Origin: Rhodococcus sp. X156
GTDB taxonomy: Bacteria; Actinomycetota; Actinomycetes; Mycobacteriales; Mycobacteriaceae
Direction: 5' to 3'
Assembly: GCF_004006015.1 (NCBI RefSeq)
Contig: NZ_CP034766.1
Span: forward strand, 1,769,001 to 1,833,000
Length of the DNA: 64,000 nt
The notes under the pieces were generated by a model. That model was given only the letters and a program-made list of their open reading frames with translations. It made no database searches and was not told the origin of the DNA. Position 1 is the first letter of the stretch. Every line of letters begins with the position of its first letter. Position numbers and translations under genes: made by a program. Of this stretch, positions 56,013-64,000 are shown piece after piece.

Positions 56013-57338
56013 GTGGCTACCTTCTCGTTCGACGGCCTGGCCTCGGGCATCGACACCAAGACGCTGGTCACCCAGCTGATGCAGGTGGCGGCCCAGCCCC
56101 AGGCGCAGCTCAAGACTCAGCTGAGCAGCACGCAGACGCTGGTCTCGGCCTACCAGTCGATCAACACTCGCATCACTGCCCTGCAGTCCGCCGCCGACGC
56201 GGTGAAGCTGGCGGGCACCTGGACCGCCGCCACTGCCAGCTCCTCCTCGCCCTCGGTGATCGCCACCAGCACCAGCGCCGCCCAGGCCGGCTCGGCCATG
56301 ACCTTCAGCGTCACCCGACTGGCGGCCGCCCAGGTCAGCACCGTCGCTGTCGCCGGTGACGTGGTGGCCGACTTCGCCGCCGGCATCGACGTGACCATCG
56401 GCTCCGGCAGCACCGCCACCACCACCCACGTGGCCCTCACCGGCGGCAGCGCCAGCGACGTGGTGGCCGCGCTGAGCAAGGCCGGGCTCGGGGTGCGGGC
56501 CTCGGTGGTGAACGTGGACGACGCCACCGGCACCGGCACCACCCAGCGCCTGCAGCTCAGCTCCACCTCCACCGGCACCGCCGGCGCCTTCAGCATCAGC
56601 GGGCTCAGCACCGCACCCACCCAGATCGTGGCGGCGCAGAACGCGCAGCTGACGGTCGGCGACCCGGCCGCGGGCGGCTACTCGGTGTCCTCGTCCACCA
56701 ACACCTTCACCGAGGCGCTGCCGGGGGTCACCTTCACGGTGGGGGCACTGGCCTCCGGGGTGACCGTGTCGGTGGCCAGCGACACCACGGCCATCACCAA
56801 GGCGATGCAGACCATGGTGGACGCCGCGAACGCTGCGCTCGGACAGGTGGGCATGTACACGGCCAAGGGCGGCAGCCTGCAGGGCAACACCCAGGTGGTG
56901 GCGCTGAGCCAGGACATCCTCTCCAGCATCAGCCGGGGCACCGGCACCGGCGGCAGCTTCCACAGCATCGGGGTGCAGCTCACCAACACCGGTGGCCTGG
57001 CCTTTGACGCCACCGTGTTCGCCGCGGCCTACGCCGCCGACCCCGCGAAGACGCAGGCCGTCGCCGGGCAGGCGCTGGGCTCAGCACTGTCGACCGTGGC
57101 CGAGCGGGCCAGCGCACCGGCGGTGGGCTCGCTGAGCCTGCTGATCACCTCCGGCAACGAGCGGATGACCAACCTGAACAAGCAGATCCAGAGCTGGGAC
57201 ACCCGCCTGGCCGACACCCAGACCGCGATGCAGAAGAAGTACGCGGCCATGGAGGCGGCGGTGAACAAGCTGAACTCGACGCAGGCCTGGCTGAGCTCCG
57301 CGCTCTCCTCGCTCGATGCCTCCAAGAAGTCCGACTAG
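56013..57338 (+). CDS. fliD: Flagellar filament cap protein
   Basis: 441 aa. N-terminal FliD signature FDGLASGIDTKTLVTQLMQV, a Ser/Thr/Ala-rich central domain, C-terminal ERMTNLNKQIQSWDTRLADT and QKKYAAMEAAVNKLNSTQAW. Caps the growing filament and helps fold flagellin. GTG start at 56013 with GGAG 5 nt upstream. Confidence 0.93.
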   Translation: MATFSFDGLASGIDTKTLVTQLMQVAAQPQAQLKTQLSSTQTLVSAYQSINTRITALQSAADAVKLAGTWTAATASSSSPSVIATSTSAAQAGSAMTFSVTRLAAAQVSTVAVAGDVVADFAAGIDVTIGSGSTATTTHVALTGGSASDVVAALSKAGLGVRASVVNVDDATGTGTTQRLQLSSTSTGTAGAFSISGLSTAPTQIVAAQNAQLTVGDPAAGGYSVSSSTNTFTEALPGVTFTVGALASGVTVSVASDTTAITKAMQTMVDAANAALGQVGMYTAKGGSLQGNTQVVALSQDILSSISRGTGTGGSFHSIGVQLTNTGGLAFDATVFAAAYAADPAKTQAVAGQALGSALSTVAERASAPAVGSLSLLITSGNERMTNLNKQIQSWDTRLADTQTAMQKKYAAMEAAVNKLNSTQAWLSSALSSLDASKKSD

Positions 57339-57385
57339 CTCACTGCTCTCCCCCAGAACGCTCCGCCCGAGAACGAGGAGAACCT

Positions 57386-57817
57386 GTGTCCAGCGACTTG
57401 GCTCGAGCCCGCTACCTCGCCGACGCGGTCGCCACGGCGACGCCGGCCCGCCGCATCGTGCTGCTCTACGACCGGCTGTGGCTGGACGTCCAGCGCGGTG
57501 TCGAGGGCCTGGCCAGCGCTGATCCCGCCGCGGCCGGTGACCACGTCCAGCACGCCCAGCAGATCGTCGCCGAGCTGCTCGGCAGCCTGGACACCACGGC
57601 GTGGGAGGGCGCCGGCGAGCTCGCCTCGCTGTACACCTACCTGCTCCGCGAGCTGATGAACGCCATCGTCTCCCCCACCCCCGGAGCCCTGGACACCGCC
57701 GCGGGCATCATCACCGGCCTGCGGGACACCTGGAAGCAGGCCGAGGTCCAGCTGCAGACCGGTATCGCCCGCGCCGCGGCGGCCCCGGCCGCCCGACAGG
57801 CGGCGTGGGTTGGCTGA
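57386..57817 (+). CDS. fliS: Flagellin export chaperone
   Basis: 143 aa helical bundle. ATPARRIVLLYDRLWLDVQRGV and the VAELLGSLDTT ... SLYTYLLRELMNAIV pattern fit FliS, which keeps flagellin unfolded for export. GTG start 57386 with GAGGAG 5 nt upstream, directly after fliD. Confidence 0.9.
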   Translation: MSSDLARARYLADAVATATPARRIVLLYDRLWLDVQRGVEGLASADPAAAGDHVQHAQQIVAELLGSLDTTAWEGAGELASLYTYLLRELMNAIVSPTPGALDTAAGIITGLRDTWKQAEVQLQTGIARAAAAPAARQAAWVG

Positions 57818-58118
57818 GCCTGCGGCGCAGCCCACCTGGGAAGAGGTCTTGGCCGCGCTGACGGCCGACAACGACGCCCTGGAGGCTGCGCTGCACTCCG
57901 GAGCCGAGCTGCCGGCGTCGGCCACCCAGCCCTGGCACCCCCCGCAGCTGCCGCCGCTGCCCCCGGAGCTGGCCCCGGCCGCCCGTGAGGTGCTCGCCCG
58001 CCAGGTGGCCCTGCAGGCCCGCCTCGCCCTCGACCTCGCCCAGCTCTCCCCGGCCACCCGCCGCCGCAGCGTGGCCACCGCCGCCCCGCAACCGACCCTG
58101 GTGGATCTGCGCGCGTAA
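57810..58118 (+). CDS. Small FliT-like flagellar protein
   Basis: 102 aa starting at TTG 57810, overlapping fliS by 8 bp. Predicted helical: WEEVLAALTADNDALEAAL and ARQVALQARLALDLAQLSPA flank a Pro-rich middle. Position and size match FliT-type chaperones but similarity is weak. Confidence 0.6.
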   Translation: MAEPAAQPTWEEVLAALTADNDALEAALHSGAELPASATQPWHPPQLPPLPPELAPAAREVLARQVALQARLALDLAQLSPATRRRSVATAAPQPTLVDLRA

Positions 58119-58154
58119 ACCCTTGCTGCTCAGGCAAAACTCGTAGTAACAACT

Positions 58155-58181
58155 GCTCAACTCAGCGTGATCTCGGCCGAT
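58155..58181 (+). promoter_or_regulatory. Sigma-28-type promoter of the flgB operon
   Basis: GCTCAA (58155-58160), 15 bp, GCCGAT (58176-58181), same sequence and spacing as the fliC promoter. It lies within the open frame upstream of the real flgB start, which supports the later GTG start. Confidence 0.75.
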
Positions 58182-58253
58182 GACAACCTCGAGCACGGAT
58201 CGCTCACCCCGCTTGCCAAGGACTGGCGAGACTCGACAGGTGAGGTCCATCTC

Positions 58254-58595
58254 GTGCTGGATGACATTGCTTCGGTGACGATGCGCACGGCTCTGTCGAG
58301 CCTGTCCGCCCGCCAGCGCGTGAGCGCCGACAACATCGCGAACATCGAGACGCCCAACTACCGCGCGTCCCGAGTCTCGTTCGAGTCCAGCCTGCGTGAC
58401 GCGGTCGCCTCCGGTGATCCCGCCCGAGCCACGGCGTCGGTGGAGGGCACCGGCGACACCCCGGGGGTGAACGGCAACAACGTCAACCTCGACGCCGAGA
58501 CGATCATCGACCAGAAGACCCAGCTGCAGTACCAGCTGCTGGCCAGCGCGCTCTCCGGCAAGTACAGCCTCCTCAGCACCGTGATCAAGGGCTGA
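58254..58595 (+). CDS. flgB: Flagellar basal-body rod protein FlgB
   Basis: 113 aa. Rod signature LSARQRVSADNIANIETPNYRA is split here as LSARQRVSADNIANIE and TPNYRASRVSFESSL; the C-terminal helix QLQYQLLASALSGKYSLLST is standard. The start is GTG 58254 (GAGGT 7 nt upstream); an open frame from 58167 would include the promoter. Confidence 0.92.
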   Translation: MLDDIASVTMRTALSSLSARQRVSADNIANIETPNYRASRVSFESSLRDAVASGDPARATASVEGTGDTPGVNGNNVNLDAETIIDQKTQLQYQLLASALSGKYSLLSTVIKG

Positions 58596-58599
58596 GCCG

Positions 58600-59013
58600 A
58601 TGACCCTCTTCTCCGCCATCAACGCCTCCGGCACCGGGCTCACCACCTACCGCACCTGGATCGACGTGCTGGCCAACAACGTCGCCAACGTCAACACCGC
58701 GCGGCCCACCTCGGGCCCGGCCTTCCAGGCGTCCTACGTGGAGGCCCAGGAGATCGCCGGCGGACCCGACGGCATCGGCCAGGGCGTGGAGATCACCTCG
58801 CTGCCGCAGGGCAGCGCCGAGGGCATCCTCACCTACCAGCCCGACAACCCGCTGGCCGACGAGAACGGCTACGTCCGGCTGCCGGACATCGACATGGCTG
58901 AGCAGATGGGCAACCTGATCATGGCGCAGCGGGGCTTCCAGGCCAACGCCGCGGTGATCGACCGCGCCAAGGACACCTACCTGCAGGCCATCAACATCGG
59001 AAAGAACCGCTGA
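58600..59013 (+). CDS. flgC: Flagellar basal-body rod protein FlgC
   Basis: 137 aa. INASGTGLTTYRTWIDVLAN followed by NVANVNTARP, and a C-terminal DMAEQMGNLIMAQRGFQANA helix typical of rod/hook proteins. 4 bp after flgB. Part of the proximal rod. Confidence 0.95.
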   Translation: MTLFSAINASGTGLTTYRTWIDVLANNVANVNTARPTSGPAFQASYVEAQEIAGGPDGIGQGVEITSLPQGSAEGILTYQPDNPLADENGYVRLPDIDMAEQMGNLIMAQRGFQANAAVIDRAKDTYLQAINIGKNR

Positions 59014-59015
59014 CC

Positions 59016-59336
59016 ATGACGATCCCCGCCATCGGCGCCCTCAGTGCCGCCCTGCCCGCCTTCGCGCCCTTCGCGCCGGTGAGCCCCGAGACCACCGCCC
59101 CCGCAGCCACCGGTGGCAGCGACTTCGCCGCCATGCTCAGCAAGGGCCTGGAGACGGTGCAGACCGCGCAGGACAAGGCCAGCGGGCTGGCCGTGCAGGC
59201 CGCCACCGGCGACCTGACCGACATCCACGACTACACGATCGCCTCCACCGAGGCGGGCCTGGTCACCGAGCTGGCCTCGGCGATCCGCACCAAGGGCATC
59301 GACGCGTTCAACCAGATCATGGGAATGCAGGCCTGA
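59016..59336 (+). CDS. fliE: Flagellar hook-basal body protein FliE
   Basis: 106 aa. FAAMLSKGLETVQTAQDKAS, DIHDYTIASTEAGLVTELAS and the terminal DAFNQIMGMQA match FliE, the adaptor between MS ring and rod. The usual Arg/Lys before DAFN is IDAFN here. Two bp after flgC. Confidence 0.92.
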   Translation: MTIPAIGALSAALPAFAPFAPVSPETTAPAATGGSDFAAMLSKGLETVQTAQDKASGLAVQAATGDLTDIHDYTIASTEAGLVTELASAIRTKGIDAFNQIMGMQA

Positions 59337-59340
59337 CATC

Positions 59341-60948
59341 GTGAAGAACATCGTCGTCGACCGCGCGCAGCGGTTCTGGCAGGGCTTCCTGGCCTTCACC
59401 CCCGGCCAGAAGGTCGTCTCCGTGGCCGCCGTGCTGGCGCTCACCCTCGGTGGCTTCTTCTTCACCACCTGGGCCTCGGCGCCCACCTACGCCCCGCTGT
59501 TCACCAACCTCGCCCCGACCGACGCCAGCGCGATGATCGACAAGCTCAACGCCACCGGCACCCCCTACGAGCTGGCGGCCAACGGCACCTCGATCATGGT
59601 GCCGGAGAAGGACGTCTACGCCCTGCGGCTGACCATGAGCTCGGCCGGCCTGCCCACCTCGGGCAAGTCCGGCTACAGCCTGCTGGACAACGAGGGCATC
59701 ACCACCTCGGAGTTCAAGCAGCAGGTGGACTACCAGCGGGCGCTGGAGGGCGAGATCGGCAACACCGTCCGCTCCATCGACGGCGTCGTCGACGCCACCG
59801 TGCACCTGGCGATCCCCAAGGACACCGTCTACGACGACGGCACCAAGAAGCCCACCGGCGCCGTGCTGCTGACCACCGCCCCCGGCACCAAGCTCACCTC
59901 CGGGCAGGTGCAGTCGGTGGTCAACCTGGTCTCCTCCAGCGTGCCCGGCCTCACCGCCGACCAGGTCAGCGTGTCCGACTCCACCGGCAAGGTGCTCAGC
60001 GCCCTCGGTGAGGACGACACCGCCGCCGGCTCCGACACCCGCAGCGAGGCCACCCGGCAGTACGAGAGCCGGCTGAACACCGCGGTGCAGCAGATGCTGG
60101 ACCAGATGGTGGGCGCCGGGCACTCGGTGGTCACGGTGAACGCCGACCTGGACTTCGACAAGACCAACACCGTCTCCCAGACCTACGTCTACGACGCCGA
60201 GGTCCCCCCGCTGGCGGAGTCCTCCACCACCGAGACCTACAACGGCGGGGCCGGCGACAACGGGGTGCTGGGCGCGGCCGCCACCCCGCCGGTGGCCGGA
60301 GCCGACGGCGCCACCGACGGCAACGGTGGCTACACCAAGACCACCGGCACCAAGAACAACGCCGTGGGTCAGGTCACCGACACCCGCAACTCCGCCCCCG
60401 GGCAGGTCCGCAACCTCAACGTCGCCGTCCTGCTCGACCGCAACGCCCCCGCCGTGGACCAGGCTGCGCTGCAGCAGCTGGTGAGCTCGGCGGTGGGCCT
60501 GGACACCGAGCGCGGGGACACCCTGGCCGTGGCCAGCGCCCCGTTCGACACCACCGCGGCCGACGCCGCAGCCGACACCGCCGCTGCCGCGGCTGCCGCC
60601 ACCGCGGCCAGCGAGAAGAGAGAACAGCTGATGTCCATGGCCAAGACCCTTGCGGTGGTGGTTCTCGTCGCGGTGCTGGTGGTCGCCACCCTCATCGCCA
60701 ACCGCCGTCGTCGCAAGGCCGCGCTGCGCACCGAGCCGGCCTACGACCCGGACGAGTTCCTGTCCGCGCTCAACGACTCCCCCGACCTGCTCCCGCCGGC
60801 ACCGCAGGACATCGTGCCGCCCTCGACGCAGGCCTCGACGCAGGCCGCTGCTCGGGCCCGTGAGCAGGGGGTGGCCGCCCTGGCCGGCAACGAGCCGCAC
60901 GAGGTCGCCCGCCTGCTCCGCAGCTGGCTCAACGAGAAGGACAAGTGA
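59341..60948 (+). CDS. fliF: Flagellar MS-ring protein FliF
   Basis: 535 aa. First membrane helix VVSVAAVLALTLGGFFFTTW, ring-building motifs (YAPLFTNLAPTDASAMIDKL; GYSLLDNEGITTSEFKQQVD; YQRALEGEIGNTVRSIDGVV), periplasmic Gly/Thr/Asn-rich insertion (around residues 300-350), second helix LAVVVLVAVLVVATLIA and a C-terminal FliG-binding tail (HEVARLLRSWL). GTG start at 59341. Confidence 0.95.
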   Translation: MKNIVVDRAQRFWQGFLAFTPGQKVVSVAAVLALTLGGFFFTTWASAPTYAPLFTNLAPTDASAMIDKLNATGTPYELAANGTSIMVPEKDVYALRLTMSSAGLPTSGKSGYSLLDNEGITTSEFKQQVDYQRALEGEIGNTVRSIDGVVDATVHLAIPKDTVYDDGTKKPTGAVLLTTAPGTKLTSGQVQSVVNLVSSSVPGLTADQVSVSDSTGKVLSALGEDDTAAGSDTRSEATRQYESRLNTAVQQMLDQMVGAGHSVVTVNADLDFDKTNTVSQTYVYDAEVPPLAESSTTETYNGGAGDNGVLGAAATPPVAGADGATDGNGGYTKTTGTKNNAVGQVTDTRNSAPGQVRNLNVAVLLDRNAPAVDQAALQQLVSSAVGLDTERGDTLAVASAPFDTTAADAAADTAAAAAAATAASEKREQLMSMAKTLAVVVLVAVLVVATLIANRRRRKAALRTEPAYDPDEFLSALNDSPDLLPPAPQDIVPPSTQASTQAAARAREQGVAALAGNEPHEVARLLRSWLNEKDK

Positions 60949-60950
60949 CG

Positions 60951-62060
60951 ATGACTACTGCTCTCGCCGACCCGCAGCTGGCCACGGTCACCCCGATCGC
61001 GCCGGGCGTGCCGATGGGCAAGCGCGCCACCGACACCGCCCCCGACCCGCTGCTGGGCATGCCGGGCCGCCGCAAGGCCGCCATCCTCATGCTCCAGCTC
61101 GACCGGGAGACCTCGGCGAAGGTGATGGCGCAGCTGCGCGACACCGAGCTGGAGGAGCTCTCCGCCGAGCTCACCCGCGCCGGGGACGTCTCCCCGGACA
61201 TCTCCCGCGCGGTGCTCGACGAGTTCGGCCTGATGATGGAGTCGGGCCGCGCCGTGGTGCAGGGCGGGGCCGACCAGGCCCGGGAGATGCTGGTGGCTGC
61301 GGTCGGCGAGCAGCGCGCGTCGGCCATCATGGACCGGCTGTCGGCCACCATGGTCGAGCAGCCGTTCAAGTTCCTGCACGACACCGACGCCCGCCAGGTG
61401 CTGAACTTCATCACCGACGAGCACCCGCAGACCACCGCCCTGGTGCTGGCCCACCTGCCGGCGCCGCTGGCCTCGCGCGTGCTGGCAGGCCTCGGCGCCG
61501 ACCTGCAGGCCGACGTCGCCCACCGCATCGCCACCATGGACCGCACCTCTCCCGACGTGATCCGGCAGATCGAGGCGAGCCTGGAGCGACGGATGGTCAC
61601 CCAGCTGGGTGCCCCCTCCGCCGACCAGTCCTCGGTGGGCGGGCTGCAGCCGCTGGTGGACATCATCAACCGGGCCGACCCGGGTACCGAGAAGCTGATC
61701 ATGGAGGGCCTGGAGGCACGCGACCCCGAGCTCGCCGAGGAGATCCGCAGCCGGATGTTCATGTTCGAGGACCTGCTCACCCTGGAGGACCGGGCGGTGC
61801 AGCTGGTGTTGCGCCAGGTGGAGGCCAGCACCCTCGCCGTGGCGCTCAAGGGCATGCCGATCCCGGTGCACACCAAGGTGATGGCCAACATGTCCGAGCG
61901 CGCCGCGGAGACCCTGGCCGAGGAGATCGAGCTGCTCGGCCCGGTGCGCGTGGCCAGCGTGGAGGAGGCCCAGGCCGACGTGGTCCGGGTGATCCGCCAG
62001 CTGGAGGAGTCCGGCCAGATCGTCGTCCGTCGTGGCGGCGAGGACGAGTACGTTGCCTGA
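60951..62060 (+). CDS. fliG: Flagellar motor switch protein FliG
   Basis: 369 aa. GRRKAAILMLQLDRETSAKV, EHPQTTALVLAHLPAPLASR and the motor domain FEDLLTLEDRAVQLVLRQVE, AVALKGMPIPVHTKVMANMS with charged torque residues. ATG 60951 chosen because GAGAAGGA lies about 9 nt upstream; a GTG at 60945 overlaps the fliF stop as GTGA. Confidence 0.95.
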   Translation: MTTALADPQLATVTPIAPGVPMGKRATDTAPDPLLGMPGRRKAAILMLQLDRETSAKVMAQLRDTELEELSAELTRAGDVSPDISRAVLDEFGLMMESGRAVVQGGADQAREMLVAAVGEQRASAIMDRLSATMVEQPFKFLHDTDARQVLNFITDEHPQTTALVLAHLPAPLASRVLAGLGADLQADVAHRIATMDRTSPDVIRQIEASLERRMVTQLGAPSADQSSVGGLQPLVDIINRADPGTEKLIMEGLEARDPELAEEIRSRMFMFEDLLTLEDRAVQLVLRQVEASTLAVALKGMPIPVHTKVMANMSERAAETLAEEIELLGPVRVASVEEAQADVVRVIRQLEESGQIVVRRGGEDEYVA

Positions 62061-62694
62061 CACCCTGGCCGCCCGGCCGGCGTTCGCGCTGGCCGGTCCC
62101 TCGGCCATCCCGGAGCGCCTCGTCGCCGACGCCCGCAGCGCCGCCGAGGCGGTGGGCTACGCCCGGGGCTGGGCCCAGGGACTGGCCGAGGCCCGCCGGG
62201 CCAGCGCCGACGCGCTGGCCGCCGCCCGGGCCGCGGAGGTCCGCCACGCCGCCGAGCGCAGCGACTCGCTCGCCTCGGCGGTGGCTGCGCTCGCCGCGGC
62301 GGCCGACCAGCTGGAGGCCGTCGCCGCCCCCGCCTGCACGCAGATCGAGGACACCGTGCTGGCCGTGGCGCTCGAGCTGGCCCAGGCGCTGCTCGGCCGT
62401 GCGCTGGCGCAGCCCGCCGTGTCCGGCCCGGCCGCGCTGGCCCGGGTGCTGGCCCTGGCGCCGGAGGGTGAGCCGGTGAGCGTGCGGCTGCACCCCCGCG
62501 ACCACGCCCAGCTCAGCGGAGCCGGCGGTGCCGAGGTGCTCGCCGCGCTGGCGGGTGCGGCGGGCCGGGAGATCACCCTCACCGCCGACGCTGCCGTGGC
62601 GCCCGGTGACGCCCTCGCCCGCTGCGGCGCGACCTCCATCGACGCCCGGCTGTCCGCCGGGGTGGCCCGGCTGCAGGAGCACCTGGCCCGATGA
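62053..62694 (+). CDS. fliH: Flagellar assembly protein FliH
   Basis: 213 aa from TTG 62053 (GAGGA 8 nt upstream; an upstream in-frame GTG at 62032 is the alternative). Ala-rich coiled coil (GYARGWAQGLAEARRASADA), C-terminal RLHPRDHAQL and ITLTADAAVAPGDALARCGA, the FliH/HrpE globular end. Regulates FliI ATPase. Overlaps fliG and fliI (ATGA). Confidence 0.85.
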   Translation: MPDTLAARPAFALAGPSAIPERLVADARSAAEAVGYARGWAQGLAEARRASADALAAARAAEVRHAAERSDSLASAVAALAAAADQLEAVAAPACTQIEDTVLAVALELAQALLGRALAQPAVSGPAALARVLALAPEGEPVSVRLHPRDHAQLSGAGGAEVLAALAGAAGREITLTADAAVAPGDALARCGATSIDARLSAGVARLQEHLAR

Positions 62695-64000
62695 GCACCC
62701 CGGTACCCACGCTGCTGCCCGAGCGCACCCGTCGCGGCCTGGACGAGCTGCTGGCCCTGGCCGGCCCCCGCCGCTACGGCTACGTCTGCCGGGTGGTCGG
62801 GCTGTCCGTCACCGTGGCTGGGCTCCCCGGCCGCATCGGCGACCTGCTGCGCATCGGCACCGGCGAGTCCGCCGTGCTGGCCGAGGTGGTGTCGGTGAGC
62901 GGCGCGGAGTGCACCTGCCTGCCGCTGGGCCCGATGGCCGGCATCGGCAACGGCGACCAGGTCTCGCACACCGGTGGCCCCCTGCAGGTGGCGGTGGGTG
63001 AGGAGCTGCGCGGCCGGGTGCTCGACGGTCTGGGTCGACCGCTGGACGGCTCCGCGCTGCCCGGCGGCATGGAGCGGGTGTCGGTGGAGATGGCGCCCCC
63101 GGCCGCCATGTCCCGCCGGCGGGTGGACCAGGCGCTGCCCGTGGGAGTGCGCGCCATCGACAGCCTCATCACCGTCGGGCGTGGCCAACGGGTGGGCATC
63201 TTCGCCGGCTCCGGGGTGGGCAAGTCCAGCCTGCTGTCCATGATCACCCGCGGCACCACCGCCGAGATCACCGTGGTGGCGCTCATCGGCGAGCGCGGCC
63301 GGGAGGTGCGGGAGTTCCTCGACGACGTCCTCGGCGCCGAGGGCCTGCGCAACGCGATCGTCGTCGTCGCCACCTCCGACCAGCCCCCGATGGTGCGGCT
63401 GCGCGCGGCGTTCGTGGCCACCCGCATCGCGGAGTGGTACCGCGACACCGGCGCCGACGTGCTGCTGATGATGGACTCCATCACCCGGCTGGCCACCGCC
63501 CAGCGAGAGATCGGCCTGTCCGTCGGCGAGCCCCCGGCCTCCCGCGGCTACCCGCCGTCGGTGTTCGCCCTGATGCCGCAGCTGCTGGAGCGCGCCGGCG
63601 GCGGCGAGCACGGCACCATCACCGGTCTGTACACCGTGCTGGTGGACGGCGACGACCACAACGAGCCGATCGCCGACACCGCCCGGTCCATCCTGGACGG
63701 ACACATCGTGCTCGACCGCCGGCTGGCCACCGCCGGGCACTTCCCCAGCATCGACGTGCTCGAGTCGGTGTCGCGGGTGACCACGTCGGTCACCAGCCGG
63801 GAGCAGCAGGACCTCGCCCGCACCGCTCGCCAGCTGATGGCGGCCCAGCGCGACGTGAAGGAGCTGGTGGAGATCGGCGCCTACGTGGGCGGCACCAACC
63901 CCCGCGCCGACCGCGCCCTGCAGGTGTGGCCGCAGCTGGAGTCCTTCCTGCAACAGCGCATCGACGAACCTGCCGGCTACGACGCCGCGTGGTCGCAGCT
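62691..64000 (+). CDS. fliI: Flagellum-specific ATPase FliI (3' end beyond window)
   Basis: 436 codons visible, no stop before the window end. Walker A GIFAGSGVGKSSLLSM (~residues 178-193), ALIGERGREVREFLDD, Walker B VLLMMDSITRLATAQREIGL, PPSVFALMPQLLERAG, LDGHIVLDRRLATAGHFPSI. It drives flagellar export. The frame is open to the edge, so only the last few residues are likely missing. ATG overlaps the fliH stop. Confidence 0.96.
   Translation, partial: MSTPVPTLLPERTRRGLDELLALAGPRRYGYVCRVVGLSVTVAGLPGRIGDLLRIGTGESAVLAEVVSVSGAECTCLPLGPMAGIGNGDQVSHTGGPLQVAVGEELRGRVLDGLGRPLDGSALPGGMERVSVEMAPPAAMSRRRVDQALPVGVRAIDSLITVGRGQRVGIFAGSGVGKSSLLSMITRGTTAEITVVALIGERGREVREFLDDVLGAEGLRNAIVVVATSDQPPMVRLRAAFVATRIAEWYRDTGADVLLMMDSITRLATAQREIGLSVGEPPASRGYPPSVFALMPQLLERAGGGEHGTITGLYTVLVDGDDHNEPIADTARSILDGHIVLDRRLATAGHFPSIDVLESVSRVTTSVTSREQQDLARTARQLMAAQRDVKELVEIGAYVGGTNPRADRALQVWPQLESFLQQRIDEPAGYDAAWSQ

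Overview
The window is very GC-rich (about 70% or more by eye). It has actinobacterial features: frequent GTG starts, 4-bp stop/start overlaps, mycofactocin-type short-chain dehydrogenases, a mycothiol-family DinB-fold protein and a 13E12/DUF222 HNH gene carrying an actinobacterial SOS box. A full flagellar cluster points to a motile actinomycete (the Geodermatophilus, Kineococcus or Nocardioides kind of organism). The genus cannot be fixed from the sequence alone.

Layout. 0.2-4.9 kb (minus): NAD salvage operon pncB-pncA-nrtR-like-nadE. 5.3-11.1 kb (plus): a basic amino acid antiporter, then a UvrA-like protein with a DrrA/DrrB-type drug exporter. 11.1-17.9 kb: lipid/alcohol catabolism genes (odd thiolase, three SDRs, HSL-family esterase, secreted SGNH hydrolase, RibD-type remnant) and a divergent, frameshifted TetR. 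18.0-21.6 kb (minus): FecBCD-type ABC importer with a frameshifted binding protein, plus a methyltransferase. 21.8-33.2 kb: mixed accessory genes (carboxylesterase, TetR, GNAT, amidase, Tat-exported acetamidase, uracil-DNA glycosylase-like protein, SnoaL and VOC folds, lipoprotein, broken NERD gene). 33.3-34.7 kb: DUF222/HNH gene with a perfect LexA box over its start codon.

34.7-47.0 kb is the most interesting block. It looks like a nicotinate (pyridine) catabolic island: a molybdenum hydroxylase (three subunits plus CoxG), an MFS carrier, a 6-hydroxynicotinate 3-monooxygenase-like flavoprotein, a clear NicX-type 2,5-dihydroxypyridine dioxygenase, a flavin reductase-like protein, two nitrilase-superfamily amidases and a LacI regulator. 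Three nearly identical palindromes (core GCAATCGRTTGC) lie in front of the three structural transcription units, and one of them sits between the LacI gene and its divergent neighbour. Orthologues of NicD, NicF and NicE are not seen here. The two amidases are the obvious candidates for the deformylase and maleamate amidase steps.

47.1-50.8 kb (plus): SulP transporter, NhaA antiporter, SRPBCC protein and universal stress protein. 50.9-64.0 kb (plus): a GGDEF cyclase, then fliA, a GNAT-like gene, fliC, fliD, fliS, a FliT-like gene, flgB, flgC, fliE, fliF, fliG, fliH and fliI (cut by the window end). Two matching promoters, GCTCAA-N15-GCCGAT, precede fliC and flgB and fit sigma-28 (FliA) control.

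Three reading-frame breaks (TetR at 17.64 kb, binding protein at 19.83 kb, NERD at 32.71 kb) would each be repaired by one base. They need raw reads before being called pseudogenes.
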